The notes below the pieces were generated by a model that did no database searches, was not told the origin of the DNA, and worked only from the letters and a program-made list of their open reading frames with translations. A program made the translations under genes and the position numbers. A stretch of 64,000 bases of DNA from Galbitalea sp036271875 (GTDB lineage Bacteria; Actinomycetota; Actinomycetes; Actinomycetales; Microbacteriaceae), in NCBI GenBank assembly GCA_036271875.1, contig DATAZU010000041.1, forward strand, positions 6,098 to 70,097. Reading direction: 5' to 3'. Within the stretch, counting starts at the first letter, position 1. Every line of letters starts with the position of its first letter. Positions 1-10,181 of this stretch are shown here, one piece after another.

Positions 1-309
1 GCCGGCTGGGCCGAACTGCTCGGCTTCACGGGCATCCGCGTCAGGAAGGATGACGAGATCGAGGCAGCATGCGACCAGGCGTTCGCGAACGATGGCGTGA
101 CACTCATCGACGCATACACCAGCCGCAGCGCTCCCCCACTGCCTCCACACATCACGAAGGAGTTCGCAAAACTGACGGGCAAGGCGCTACTGAAGGGTGA
201 CCCATTCGGCGCCGAAGTCATCAAGGATTCCGCTAAGGCGCTGGTGGCCGAGGGGGTGGAACGGGTCAAGGGTGTGCTGCACCGCAGCGACTCGCCCGAC
301 AAGAAGTGA
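1..309 (+). CDS. Thiamine-diphosphate-requiring enzyme, C-terminal end (PoxB/acetolactate synthase-like)
   Basis: The window opens inside this gene; 102 codons in frame 1 run to a TGA at 307-309. The tail PPLPPHITKEFAKLTGKALL followed by KGDP and a VIKDSAK segment resembles the end of actinobacterial ThDP enzymes annotated as pyruvate oxidase-like or 'thiamine pyrophosphate-requiring protein'. Those enzymes decarboxylate 2-oxo acids. The segment just before it (about residues 20-40, ending GVTLIDAYTS) fits the last strand of the C-terminal ThDP-binding domain. The catalytic part lies outside the window, so the substrate cannot be judged. The stop overlaps the GTG start of the following decayed DUF6328 reading frame. 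Confidence 0.7.
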   Translation, partial: AGWAELLGFTGIRVRKDDEIEAACDQAFANDGVTLIDAYTSRSAPPLPPHITKEFAKLTGKALLKGDPFGAEVIKDSAKALVAEGVERVKGVLHRSDSPDKK

Positions 310-679
310 CCGAGCCCCGGTCCGCGAAACGGAGGTGTGCGGATGCCAACAAGTCCGACGGCCGGGACGAGACGACGAACGAGAGATCCGACCGAAATTG
401 GACGGACATCCTCCAAGCGCTGCGCGTCACTCAGACCGGCACGCAGATCATCAGTTGCCTTCTGCTGACCCTCCCATTCCGGCAACGATTCCACGAACTC
501 CGCCCTACGAATCGGTTGTCTATGGCGTCCTGGTGGCGCTCGCCTCGGGCAGCACGATCATGGGTCTGACCGTGGTCAGCATTCACCGTGGCCAGTTCCA
601 CCGCCACGACAAACCCGAAGTTGTATCCACCGCGTTACCGCGACGGATTCGCCCCGACTTTCAGGACGCGACGAGATAG
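306..679 (+). pseudogene. DUF6328 family membrane protein, frameshifted and 3'-truncated
   Basis: A GTG at 306 overlaps the previous stop (GTGA) and starts a protein whose first 65 or so residues (containing RNWTDILQALRVTQTGTQI) look like the start of DUF6328, a small actinobacterial membrane protein family of unknown function. The frame then loses similarity at about position 500-510. The expected continuation (YESVVYGVLVALASGSTIMG and VVSIHRGQF) is found in another frame of the same strand down to a stop at 677-679. The usual family length is about 150-170 residues, so the last membrane segment is also missing. The end runs into the 3' end of the convergent enolase-superfamily gene. It is probably non-functional. 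Confidence 0.6.
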
Positions 680-1760
680 AGCTTGACATCCGCAGCTCGC
701 AAGCTGAACCCATTACCGACCGCATCGGGGTCGAGCCTCACCACGCCACCACGGGGCTTGAGCGCGCCGTCGAAGAACAGCCGCTCGATCCGATCGTGGT
801 CGTGGTCGTGGAACCACTCGAGGTGCCGAAGATTCGGGATGGCGGAAGCGACATGAGCATGCAGATTCGGCGCGCAGTGTCCCGAGAGCTCGAGGCCAAA
901 CGCGGCGGCTATTGCGGCGACCCTCAGCCATTCCGTAATGCCGCCGCACCTCGTTGCGTCGGCTTGGAGCACATCGACGGCACCCGTTTCGCAGAGCTTG
1001 CGAAACATGAATATGTCACCGCAATATTCGCCCGCGGCCACGTCGGCCGATACGGCGGCGCGAACTTCGGCGAGGCCCGCGAGATTGTCGGATGACACAG
1101 GCTCCTCGAACCAACTCACGTTCGACTCAACTGCCCGCTCCATCAGACGGATGGCCTGCTTCGCCGTATATCCGCCGTTCGCGTCGACGAACAGCGCGAC
1201 ATCCGGTCCAATTGCCGCGCGGGCTTGCACGATCCGAGCGAGGTCGCGATCGACGCGTGTGCCCCAGGATTCACCGATCTTGATTTTTACTGCCGTCGAA
1301 CGGACGTCCAGCCAGTCGTCCACCTGGCGCGCCAGCTGTTCATCCGAATAAGTAGTGAAACCCCCGCTCGCGTAAACTGGAACGGTGTCTCGCACGCTAC
1401 CGAGGAGTGCCTGGAGCGAGACTCCGAGAGTGCGCGCTTTCAGATCCCAGAGCGCAACATCCATGGCCGAGATGGCATAGCCGATGGCTCCTTGGCGGCC
1501 GTTATTGCGCACGCCTCGCACCATTTGTTCCCAGCATCCGGACACATCCATGAGGTCACGCCCGATAATCGTCTTCGCCAAGGTCGAGCGGGCAATTGAC
1601 CCGCACTCCGGCGCTCCATACGTCCATCCGATGCCGGTGTGGCCGCCCCCGGATACCTCGATCACCGTCATCGTGGTCGAGTCCCACGCGCATGTGCCGT
1701 CGCCTTCCGGCGCGTCAGTCGGAATCCGGTAGACGCGAGCGGTCACCGATTTGATGGGGA

Positions 1761-1764
<4 letters not shown>
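661..1764 (-). CDS. Enolase-superfamily (mandelate racemase/muconate lactonizing) enzyme
   Basis: The 367-residue protein starts at a GTG (1762-1764) that overlaps the GMC oxidoreductase stop (GTGA); a longer upstream frame is only overlap with that gene. Visible superfamily features are a KxK motif (TAVKIKIGE), metal ligands in FVDANGGY, WFEEPV and AAGEYCG, and a C-terminal Asp (LQADATRCGG) and His (LSGHCAPN) that would form the His-Asp dyad of the mandelate racemase/acid-sugar dehydratase subgroup. Such enzymes abstract an alpha proton from a carboxylate substrate using Mg2+. Its place at the end of a dehydrogenase operon suggests it dehydrates a sugar acid made by the upstream enzymes. The exact substrate is unknown. 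Confidence 0.85.
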
Positions 1765-3391
<1,627 letters not shown>

Positions 3392-3395
<4 letters not shown>

Positions 3396-4027
3396 TGCTC
3401 TGCCTGCTGGTCGAGACCCGGATGCTGGTCTTCAACCTCAAACGACTCGAGCCGATCGACGCCGATGTTCTTGTAGCCGCGCGGGTACGCGGGGCCCGCA
3501 AATCCCATCTCCTGCCAAGCGGACGGATGTCCATAAAAGGCAGTACAGGCATAGCGGGTCCAGAGGCTCCACACTTGGGTCGCTGGCATTGCGTGCCACA
3601 GTGCATCCCCGAGGTCCTGCAATGACTGGATGAGCCCGGCTTGCCGCTCCCATTCGAGTCCCGCGAAGGATACGCCCTGCCGCGCCTGCGATTCTGCGTC
3701 GAGCGCAGCGAGCGAACGATGCCAGGCCTCCTGGTCCATCGGCATGGTCTCGTAACGCCAGCCGTCGGTCTCGTCGTGCGCGAGCCGCGCGTCGACCAGC
3801 TCAAGTACGGGCACCCGAGGCTCGACACGTTGGTCGAGCAGCTGGTCGAATAAAGCGCCTGCGGCCTCGGCCTCCAGCTTCGAGAAGAACCGAAGCGGCC
3901 CGTGCTCGGCGACGCGCTGGTAGATCGCATCGCGGGTCGCGTGGTCCCAGTGCCGCGACTGCGCGAGCACATCGAACCCGGGAAAGCGGTTGCCTCCATT
4001 GTTTTCGCTCAGCGGCAGGGAAGTCAT
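3392..4027 (-). CDS. Gluconate 2-dehydrogenase subunit 3 family protein
   Basis: The 211-residue protein starts at ATG 4025-4027, overlapping the upstream membrane gene stop (ATGA). It shows the family pattern of a helical protein with a TLxxLxDRL-like region (here FDQLLDQRVEPRVPVLELVD) and a C-terminal AFYGHPSAWQEMGFAGPAYP segment. Subunit 3 proteins form complexes with GMC-type large subunits; in classical gluconate dehydrogenase this subunit carries the export signal. No twin-arginine or hydrophobic signal is visible in this copy, which is unusual. Overlapping start and stop codons on both sides suggest coupled translation and a stable complex with the GMC enzyme. Confidence 0.82.
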
Positions 4028-4479
4028 TTCTCGCGCCTCAGCACGGCCGCGAGCAAGCCCATGCCGCCGACCAGGGTCACGAGCAGCGGGGCCAGGAGCG
4101 GCGGCCCCATCTCCATGTTGTAGCGAAAGTTCTTGAATCCCCCGGGCTTCTGATGGATGCCCCGGGCGTGAAGGATTGTGCCTTGAAGACCATTCGCGAC
4201 GATGATCGCTGAAACAACGGGGAGTGTGGTCTTCGCGGCGTGCTTGCTGACAACTCCGGCGATCCCTGCGACCATGCCGAGCGGACCAAGCGCGATGGGT
4301 GCCCACATCCACTTGTTGCCGAAGCTCGCGCTGTCGTGCTCGAAGAAGATCTCTGCGGTGACCACGGCAGCCCCGACGGCGGTGAGCCCGGATAAGCTTC
4401 GCTCGAACCGACCCGTTCGCACGTCGCGGCGCGCGATGATCGCGGCCTCAAGTAACTTCGCACTCCTCCGTCTACCCAC
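4024..4479 (-). CDS. Small four-helix membrane protein, first gene of the GMC operon
   Basis: The chosen start is a GTG at 4477-4479 with an AGGGGG ribosome-binding site just upstream, giving 151 residues. Four hydrophobic segments are visible: LSGLTAVGAAVVTAEIFF, WMWAPIALGPLGMVAGIAGV, TLPVVSAIIVANGLQGTIL and LLAPLLVTLVGGMGLLAAVL. I do not recognise a named family. It overlaps the subunit-3 gene by four bases, so it is probably translated with the dehydrogenase. It could serve as the membrane anchor in place of the usual cytochrome subunit. That role is inferred only from context. Confidence 0.65.
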   Translation of the reverse strand: MGRRRSAKLLEAAIIARRDVRTGRFERSLSGLTAVGAAVVTAEIFFEHDSASFGNKWMWAPIALGPLGMVAGIAGVVSKHAAKTTLPVVSAIIVANGLQGTILHARGIHQKPGGFKNFRYNMEMGPPLLAPLLVTLVGGMGLLAAVLRREK

Positions 4480-4510
4480 GCGGGGCCCCCTGACAAGACA
4501 TCCCCGGCCC

Positions 4511-5407
4511 CTAGTGAAGAATAGTTCCGCCGGTGACCGCGATCGTCTCCCCGGTGATGTAACTGGATTCCTGCGATGCCAGGAATACAAATGCCGGCGC
4601 TAGTTCAGCCGGTTGCCCGGGTCGACCCATGGGCGCCTCCGATCCGAAGCTCTCAATCTTCTGGTTCGGAACGGACGACGGCTGCAACGGTGTCCATACC
4701 GGGCCGGGCGCGACGCCGTTGACCCGGATGCCCTTGTCGATCAGCTGCTCGGACATCCCTCGCGTCCAATTCACAATCCCGGCTTTCGAGACGGCGTACT
4801 CGATCAACTGGGGGGATGCCTTGAAGCCCTGTTGGGATGACGTAGTAATGATGGATGCGCCAGGCATCAGATGCGGAAGCGCCGCCTTGGTGATCCAGAA
4901 CAGAGGGTAGAGATTCGTCTTCAGCACCTCATCGAAGGTGGAGCTGTCGAAGTCCTCGATGCTGGCGATCGTCGGCATTATTCCGGCGACGAAGGCGACG
5001 ACATCTAACCCACCGAGTTGAGAAACCGCGCTTTCGACAAGCCTGGCGCTGAATCCTTCTTTTCGCAGGTCCCCGGGAATGACAGCCACCGTACGACCGG
5101 CCAGGGTGATGAGATCGGCTACCTCGTTGCCCTGATCCGCTTCATCGGGCAGGAAGGTGATTGCGACATCCGCGCCCTCGCGCGCGAACGCGATGGCGAC
5201 TGCGCGGCCGATGCCCGAGTCAGCACCGGTGACCAGCGCTCGGCGGCCCACCAACCTTCCGCCGCCGACATAGGAGTCTTCGCCATGATCTGGGCGCGGG
5301 TTCATCTCGTGGATGGTCCCCGGAGAGTCCTGTTGCTGCGCCGGGAACGGCGGGCGGGGGTATTCCGTGGTCGGGTCCTGAGGTGCGTACACGTTGTGGG
5401 TGGCCAT
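4511..5407 (-). CDS. SDR family oxidoreductase (YghA-like)
   Basis: The 298-residue protein starts at ATG 5405-5407 (MATHNVYAPQD). It is an extended-N-terminus classical short-chain dehydrogenase: a 45-residue proline-rich leader, then the nucleotide-binding motif VTGADSGIGRAVA, the catalytic Ser region (TTSSQQGFKASP), YxxxK (YAVSKAG) and an N-[VG]-APGPVWTPLQ segment. This architecture matches the YghA/YhdF group, NAD(P)-dependent aldehyde or ketone reductases often linked to general stress. The gene lies 31 bases upstream of the GMC operon on the same strand and may be co-transcribed with it. It is divergent from a second SDR gene. Confidence 0.85.
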   Translation of the reverse strand: MATHNVYAPQDPTTEYPRPPFPAQQQDSPGTIHEMNPRPDHGEDSYVGGGRLVGRRALVTGADSGIGRAVAIAFAREGADVAITFLPDEADQGNEVADLITLAGRTVAVIPGDLRKEGFSARLVESAVSQLGGLDVVAFVAGIMPTIASIEDFDSSTFDEVLKTNLYPLFWITKAALPHLMPGASIITTSSQQGFKASPQLIEYAVSKAGIVNWTRGMSEQLIDKGIRVNGVAPGPVWTPLQPSSVPNQKIESFGSEAPMGRPGQPAELAPAFVFLASQESSYITGETIAVTGGTILH

Positions 5408-5550
5408 GCCTCTCAGATTATGCACGCGAGGAAGCCGCAAACAGGGGGTTCAGTTTTGGCCCCGACGGGACTAAGTAGGTGCCACAGTTCACAATTCCGC
5501 TTAGACGTCAAGACGTTTTGGTGGCAAGCGCGCCGGAATACTGTCACGAA

Positions 5551-6318
5551 ATGGAACTCGAACGGAAGACAATCGTCGTGACAGGCGGCAACAGCGGAAT
5601 CGGCGAGGCGATCGTCCGAGCCGCAGCCAAACTCGGCGCGAACGTGGTGATCGATTTCGTCGAAGGCGCTGACAATGCACGCAAGCTGGTCGAAGACGTC
5701 CAACGCGCGGGCGGACACGCCCTCGCGGTTGAAGCTGATGTGAGCAGGGTCGCGGACCTGCAGAAGCTGATACGCGCCGCCGTCGAGAAATTTGGTCGGC
5801 TGGATGTCATGGTGAACAACGCTGGTATCGAGACGCGATCCTCGTTGCTCGAAACCACCGAATCGGAGTTTGACAGCACGATCGATGTCAACCTCAAGAG
5901 CGCATTCTTCGGCACCAAGATAGCCGCCCAGCAGTTCCTCAACCAGAAGGGCGCGGGCCTTGTCATCAACATGTCATCCGTTCACGAAGACTGGCCGATG
6001 CCCGGCAACACGTCATACTGCGTTTCGAAAGGCGGCATGCGGATGCTGACCCGAACGGCCGGTGCGGAGTTGGGTCCGATGGGCATTCGCATCGTCAATG
6101 TTGCCCCTGGCGCAGTTGCGACTCCGATCAATGAGGAGACGATGAACAACCCGAAAGAGCGCAAGGCGCTCAACAAATCCATTCCGCTCCGCACAGTTGC
6201 ATCCCCACAAGACATCGCCGACATTGTCGTGTTCCTTGCCTCAGATGGAGCCCGCTACATGACCGCGACGACCGTCTTCGTGGACGGGGGCATCATGCAG
6301 GGCAGTTCGGGACTCTAG
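5551..6318 (+). CDS. SDR family oxidoreductase (glucose 1-dehydrogenase-like)
   Basis: The 255-residue protein starts at ATG 5551 (MELERKTIVVTGGNSGIGEA); an upstream in-frame ATG would add 24 residues unlike the family. The cofactor motif TGGNSGIG, the NNAG motif (VNNAGIE), catalytic Ser (INMSSVHEDWP), the YxxxK site (YCVSKGG, with Cys and Val between) and the closing VDGGI block are all present. The closest general group is glucose 1-dehydrogenase/3-oxoacyl-ACP reductase-like SDRs. The precise substrate cannot be told from sequence. The 143-base divergent spacer with the other SDR gene must hold both promoters. Confidence 0.85.
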   Translation: MELERKTIVVTGGNSGIGEAIVRAAAKLGANVVIDFVEGADNARKLVEDVQRAGGHALAVEADVSRVADLQKLIRAAVEKFGRLDVMVNNAGIETRSSLLETTESEFDSTIDVNLKSAFFGTKIAAQQFLNQKGAGLVINMSSVHEDWPMPGNTSYCVSKGGMRMLTRTAGAELGPMGIRIVNVAPGAVATPINEETMNNPKERKALNKSIPLRTVASPQDIADIVVFLASDGARYMTATTVFVDGGIMQGSSGL

Positions 6319-6398
6319 CGCACGAGGTCCCGCAACCGTCAAGGCCGCGGGCCCGCAAGGGGTTGTTTTGACTCCGTCCGCGCGGTGGGCTGATAGTG

Positions 6399-7067
6399 AT
6401 GGATGAATCGCGCAGTATCCGAGTCGTGATCGTGCCAGGGCTGGCTGTTCGCAGCTATGCCGTGGAGGCGGCGCAAGCCCTCACCGACCGCGGCTACGTC
6501 GTCACACTTCTTCCGGCGCCGGCATGGAGAGGCGTGCCGAAGATTTTGAAGTCGTATGGCTCGCAGCTCGCCGGGCGCCTCGACCGAGCCGGTGAACCAG
6601 TGGACCTGCTCGTCGGCCTCTCGGTCGGCACTCAAGCGGCAGCTATCGCGGCCGTGCACAGCGCGACCGTGAAGCGCCTGATGCTGGTCAGTTGCATGGT
6701 CGACCCCGGAGATCGCACCGTTCCGCGACTGCTGTCCGCGTGGTTGTTTCGCAAGCAGGAGGGTGAGCGCAGTTTCGCGGCCCAGTTCGGCGACTGGGCG
6801 AAAGCTGGTATTCCGCGCGTACTAGCGGGCTTCCTGTCAGCGATCAAGCTCCACCTCGAAGACGTGTTGCCTGCATTCGACGGAGAACTCACCATCGTGC
6901 AGCCAGACGGCAACGCGCTGAGCACAACGGGATACTCCGAGGAGCTCGCGCGTAGCAACCACGGACGCTTCATCCTGATGCCGGAGGCCGCCCACTCATG
7001 GCCAGTCGGGGATTCGGCGAGGTTCGTCGATCTTGTCGACCAATTGACGGTGGGCGAGCAGCGGTGA
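6399..7067 (+). CDS. Alpha/beta-hydrolase fold protein
   Basis: About 222 residues from ATG 6399 (a GTG at 6396 is an equally possible start). It begins with the strand typical of alpha/beta hydrolases (IRVVIVPGLAVRSYAVEAAQ), has a nucleophile elbow G-L-S-V-G near residue 72, and a late His in EAAHSWP near residue 207. An acidic residue in the QPDGN region could complete a triad. The function is probably hydrolysis of an ester, amide or similar substrate; there is no signal peptide. Its stop overlaps the GTG of the following gene, so the two are probably translated together. Confidence 0.65.
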   Translation: MDESRSIRVVIVPGLAVRSYAVEAAQALTDRGYVVTLLPAPAWRGVPKILKSYGSQLAGRLDRAGEPVDLLVGLSVGTQAAAIAAVHSATVKRLMLVSCMVDPGDRTVPRLLSAWLFRKQEGERSFAAQFGDWAKAGIPRVLAGFLSAIKLHLEDVLPAFDGELTIVQPDGNALSTTGYSEELARSNHGRFILMPEAAHSWPVGDSARFVDLVDQLTVGEQR

Positions 7068-8401
7068 GTCTCGATCCGAAGGATGTCGTCGCCTCGTTCG
7101 ATTCCGCGAGTGTGCTGCACGCGGCGACAGTTGCGGGCCTCCAGCGCCGGATGTTCGGACATCTTGGCCAGTCGCAATTGCTCGGCACAGGCGTGCGAAT
7201 GCTCGGTCGTTTGCCTTGGCCGATCGTGAAGGTCGTGTACGCACGTTTCGGCGGCTCCGAAGGTGTCGATCCAGGCAGACTCGGCGACATCGACATGCAA
7301 CGAGTCGCGGCATCCTTCGCCGACGCGTACCCGATGGCGAGGTATCCGGCAGCGTTTATCGGCGCAAGCAACGGCGCCCTGATGGAACTCGCGACGGCCA
7401 TGCAGGTGCCGTGGCTTCCCGGCACAGTGCTTGTCCCCGTGCATCGCGTAGGCAAAGCTGATCGGCCGGACGACGCCCTCGACTTCGGCCGATTGGTTGG
7501 CCCGCGGCTTCTCGACGCCAATCCGGACATCGTCCTTCACCAGATGCACGACTCGGCGCAGGATGCGCTCATGGTTGCGCGGATGACCTACTTCCGTACT
7601 AAGTGGAGCGCGCTGCCTGCCAGCTACGAGCGGTTCCTTGAGCGACAGCTCGCGCCCGGCGCACCAATTTTCCTCGTTAACGACGAGTCGACGTGGAAAG
7701 TCACCCGGCTGAACGAGCGTCACGTCTTCCAGTCCGGCGGACATGGCGGGCTCGAGCCGGACGACTACCTCGCGATGCCGCACACCCCGGCAGCAAACGA
7801 TGTCGCACCGGAAGCGGAGTGGGGATCGGATCCGTCCTTCGCTCGCGCCGTTCGCAAGTGGGCTGTCGCGAACGGGCATCCGCTCGTTGAGGTGCGGCTC
7901 GACGGGCCGCAGGAGGCGGCGCATCCTGTCGCCCAAGTGCTGCGATCGTGGACGCGTGATCGCGGCGGCGCAGCAGACCGCCTCATCGTTCCATCGTTCG
8001 TGCTCGGAGATGCCTGGCGCACAATCGACCTCGGGCTGGTTCCGTTCTGGACATACTTCGGCGTGCAGTCCGCCGTCGACTCTCTCCGGTTTCACCTCGA
8101 GCACTCCGATCCATACCGTCAGGTGAACGTGCTGATCTTCCAGCACGGCGCAGAATCACCAGGCGTCGCGTATCCGGAAGACTTCGAGTGGGTTGTCAGC
8201 CAGAGCGGTGCCGAACCGCGGACGATCGCGCTGCGCACAGACATCTCGCCGCGCGACATCGGCGCAATGGGCCGATATAACTCGGTGCTTGCCAAAGAGC
8301 CATCGGCAAACCTGCCGTTCCGCAGTCTCGACGTCGACACCGTCATCGAAGCGCTCGAGCACACAGTTGGCGAAGGCGGACGCACGATCGTGGCCGGGTA
8401 G
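7064..8401 (+). CDS. Protein of unknown function, partner of the upstream hydrolase
   Basis: The 445-residue protein starts at a GTG that overlaps the upstream stop (GTGA). I do not recognise its family. A hydrolase-like element G-A-S-N-G near residue 105 (YPAAFIGASNGALMELA) is preceded by a predicted strand, and His-containing segments (LHQMHDSAQDA, RHVFQSGGHGG) follow. It has no signal peptide and no obvious membrane helix. Tight coupling with an alpha/beta hydrolase suggests a two-gene enzyme unit. It could be a distant acyl-hydrolase itself. The downstream gene is convergent. Confidence 0.5.
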   Translation: MSLDPKDVVASFDSASVLHAATVAGLQRRMFGHLGQSQLLGTGVRMLGRLPWPIVKVVYARFGGSEGVDPGRLGDIDMQRVAASFADAYPMARYPAAFIGASNGALMELATAMQVPWLPGTVLVPVHRVGKADRPDDALDFGRLVGPRLLDANPDIVLHQMHDSAQDALMVARMTYFRTKWSALPASYERFLERQLAPGAPIFLVNDESTWKVTRLNERHVFQSGGHGGLEPDDYLAMPHTPAANDVAPEAEWGSDPSFARAVRKWAVANGHPLVEVRLDGPQEAAHPVAQVLRSWTRDRGGAADRLIVPSFVLGDAWRTIDLGLVPFWTYFGVQSAVDSLRFHLEHSDPYRQVNVLIFQHGAESPGVAYPEDFEWVVSQSGAEPRTIALRTDISPRDIGAMGRYNSVLAKEPSANLPFRSLDVDTVIEALEHTVGEGGRTIVAG

Positions 8402-9181
8402 TCAGATCATCGCATCCCACTGCGCGGCTTGCGCGATCTTCGTCTCTTTCACCATCGCTTCGGGACTCATCGTCCGATAGTGGTGATGCTTCTTCGGGAT
8501 GACGTCCACCATCGCGTCGATCATTTCCTGCGGATCACTCTGGACTTTCAGTGCGAGAGCCAGATCCGGCACCGGCACCATGGCCGTCTCGCTATTTCGC
8601 CACTGATTCATGCTCTCGACACCGGTATCGTTGAAACCGGTGCGGAAGATTCCCGGGGTGATGGTGGCCACGTCGATGCCGAGCGGTTTCAGTTCGAGAG
8701 CCATTGCTCCGGCAATCGCCTCGATCGCATGCTTGGTGGCGCTGTACGCTCCTAAAAATGGAACCGGTTGGAGTCCCGCGATGGATGAGAGCCAGAGGAT
8801 CTTGCCGCGCTTGCGTTCCAGCATCGACGGCAACAATGCCTGCACGAGCTTGAGATGACCAAAGACGTTAACGTCGAACGACCGTTGCAACCTCTCGATC
8901 GGAATGTCCGCCATCGCGCCGCTCTCCTGAATGCCGGCATTCAGCACGAGAATGTCCGTGCCCTGAGCGATAACGGCGGCGTGAGCGATGTCGATCTCAT
9001 CGAGTAGATCGAGCTTGGCGACAGTCAGGTCGCTGCCTTGGGCATCCGCCGATGCGCGGAGGTCCCGAACCTGGGACCAGGTCTCGGCGGTCGCCGTGAT
9101 CCTGTGGTTATCGGCGAGCGCCAACGCGACCCCGGCACCGAGTCCGCCACTTGCACCCGTGATGAAAATGTGTTTTTTGAT
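8402..9181 (-). CDS. SDR family oxidoreductase with a disturbed 5' end
   Basis: Catalytic features of a classical SDR are intact (LVLNAGIQES, WLSSIAGLQPVPF, YSATKHA), and the cofactor motif ITGASGGLG is in the same frame. No ATG, GTG or TTG lies upstream of that motif in frame; the first in-frame start, TTG at 9122-9124, would delete the glycine-rich loop. Two explanations fit. Translation may start at an ATC (9179-9181) spaced after an AAAGGA sequence. Alternatively, an ATG at 9189-9191 is the true start and the A6 run at 9173-9178 carries one extra base; with five A the protein would read MESYQKHIFITGASGGLG. The enzyme may therefore be inactive, slippage-dependent, or a sequencing artefact. 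Confidence 0.65.
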   Translation of the reverse strand: MKKHIFITGASGGLGAGVALALADNHRITATAETWSQVRDLRASADAQGSDLTVAKLDLLDEIDIAHAAVIAQGTDILVLNAGIQESGAMADIPIERLQRSFDVNVFGHLKLVQALLPSMLERKRGKILWLSSIAGLQPVPFLGAYSATKHAIEAIAGAMALELKPLGIDVATITPGIFRTGFNDTGVESMNQWRNSETAMVPVPDLALALKVQSDPQEMIDAMVDVIPKKHHHYRTMSPEAMVKETKIAQAAQWDAMI

Positions 9182-9255
9182 AGCTCTCCATTCCTTTCAG
9201 TCTGGCCTCCAAGCCGCCGCCGTTTCCGAGAAGCTTGCTAAGTGACGGCCGGAAG

Positions 9256-10107
9256 CTAACCGGCCGATGCCTTCGCTTTTGCTGATCTCGTGGACTTCTT
9301 CGCGGTCCTAGGTTTTCCCTGCCGACGGCTCGTATCGACGCTGCGCTTGAGCGCATCCATCAGGTCAAGCACCTCGCCGCTGCCCTCCCGTTCCGACTGC
9401 TCACCGAAAGTATCCTCGCTCGACACATCGTCGCCCTTTTTCAGCTTCGCTTCGATGAGTTGTTTCAGTTCGTCCTGGTAGTCGTCGCTGAACTTTTCCG
9501 GCGAGAAGTCGGTGGCGTACGAGTCCACGAGTTGCTCGCTCATCTTCAGTTCGGCGGCTGAAATCCGGTACTTATCCGACAACGACGGGAAGTTCGCCTC
9601 CCGTACCTCGTCATCCCACAGCAACGACTGCAACATGAGGACGTCGCCGTGCACGCGAAGTGCGCCGAGGCGGGTCTTCTGCCGTAACGCGAAATGGACG
9701 ATGGCGGTGCGGTCCGTCTGCTCGAGGGTTTTGCGCAGGAGCGAGTATGCCTTCGGTGTCTTCGAGTCCGGTTCCAGAAAGTAACTGCGGTCGAACATGA
9801 TCGGATTAATCTGGTCGCTCGGCACGAACTCGACCACCTCGATCTCGCGACTCTGCTCCTCCGGCAGCGTCGAGATGTCCTCGTCAGTGAGGATGACGGT
9901 TCGATCACCTTCGTCGTACGCCTTGTCGATGTGCACGTAGTCGACGATCCGTCCGCAGACCTCGCAGCGGCGCTGGTACTTGATGCGGCCGCCATCCTTG
10001 TCGTGCACCTGGTGCAGCGGTACGTCGTGGTCTTCGGTTGCCGAGTAGACCTTCACCGGCACGTTCACCAACCCGAAGGTGATCGCGCCCTTCCAAATAG
10101 ATCGCAT
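9256..10107 (-). CDS. ku: Ku protein, non-homologous end joining
   Basis: The 283-residue protein starts MRSIWKGAITFGLVNVPVKV, the hallmark of bacterial Ku. It forms a homodimeric ring that threads onto broken DNA ends and recruits LigD. The Ku core covers roughly residues 1-255, including CEVCG near residue 50 (a possible zinc-like knuckle remnant) and the FVPSDQINPIMFDRSYFLEP block. The C-terminal tail is short, basic and Lys/Ala-rich (KKSTRSAKAKASAG), as in many actinobacterial Ku proteins where it aids DNA binding and ligase stimulation. It is divergent from the LigD genes across a 74-base spacer, so the repair pair shares a promoter region. Confidence 0.96.
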   Translation of the reverse strand: MRSIWKGAITFGLVNVPVKVYSATEDHDVPLHQVHDKDGGRIKYQRRCEVCGRIVDYVHIDKAYDEGDRTVILTDEDISTLPEEQSREIEVVEFVPSDQINPIMFDRSYFLEPDSKTPKAYSLLRKTLEQTDRTAIVHFALRQKTRLGALRVHGDVLMLQSLLWDDEVREANFPSLSDKYRISAAELKMSEQLVDSYATDFSPEKFSDDYQDELKQLIEAKLKKGDDVSSEDTFGEQSEREGSGEVLDLMDALKRSVDTSRRQGKPRTAKKSTRSAKAKASAG

Positions 10108-10181
10108 GATTCCATCGACCCACCCTGGCGAACGGACGTCAAGGGGTGGCCTTGCCGACGATGGCGTGGCAGAAGTGAAGT

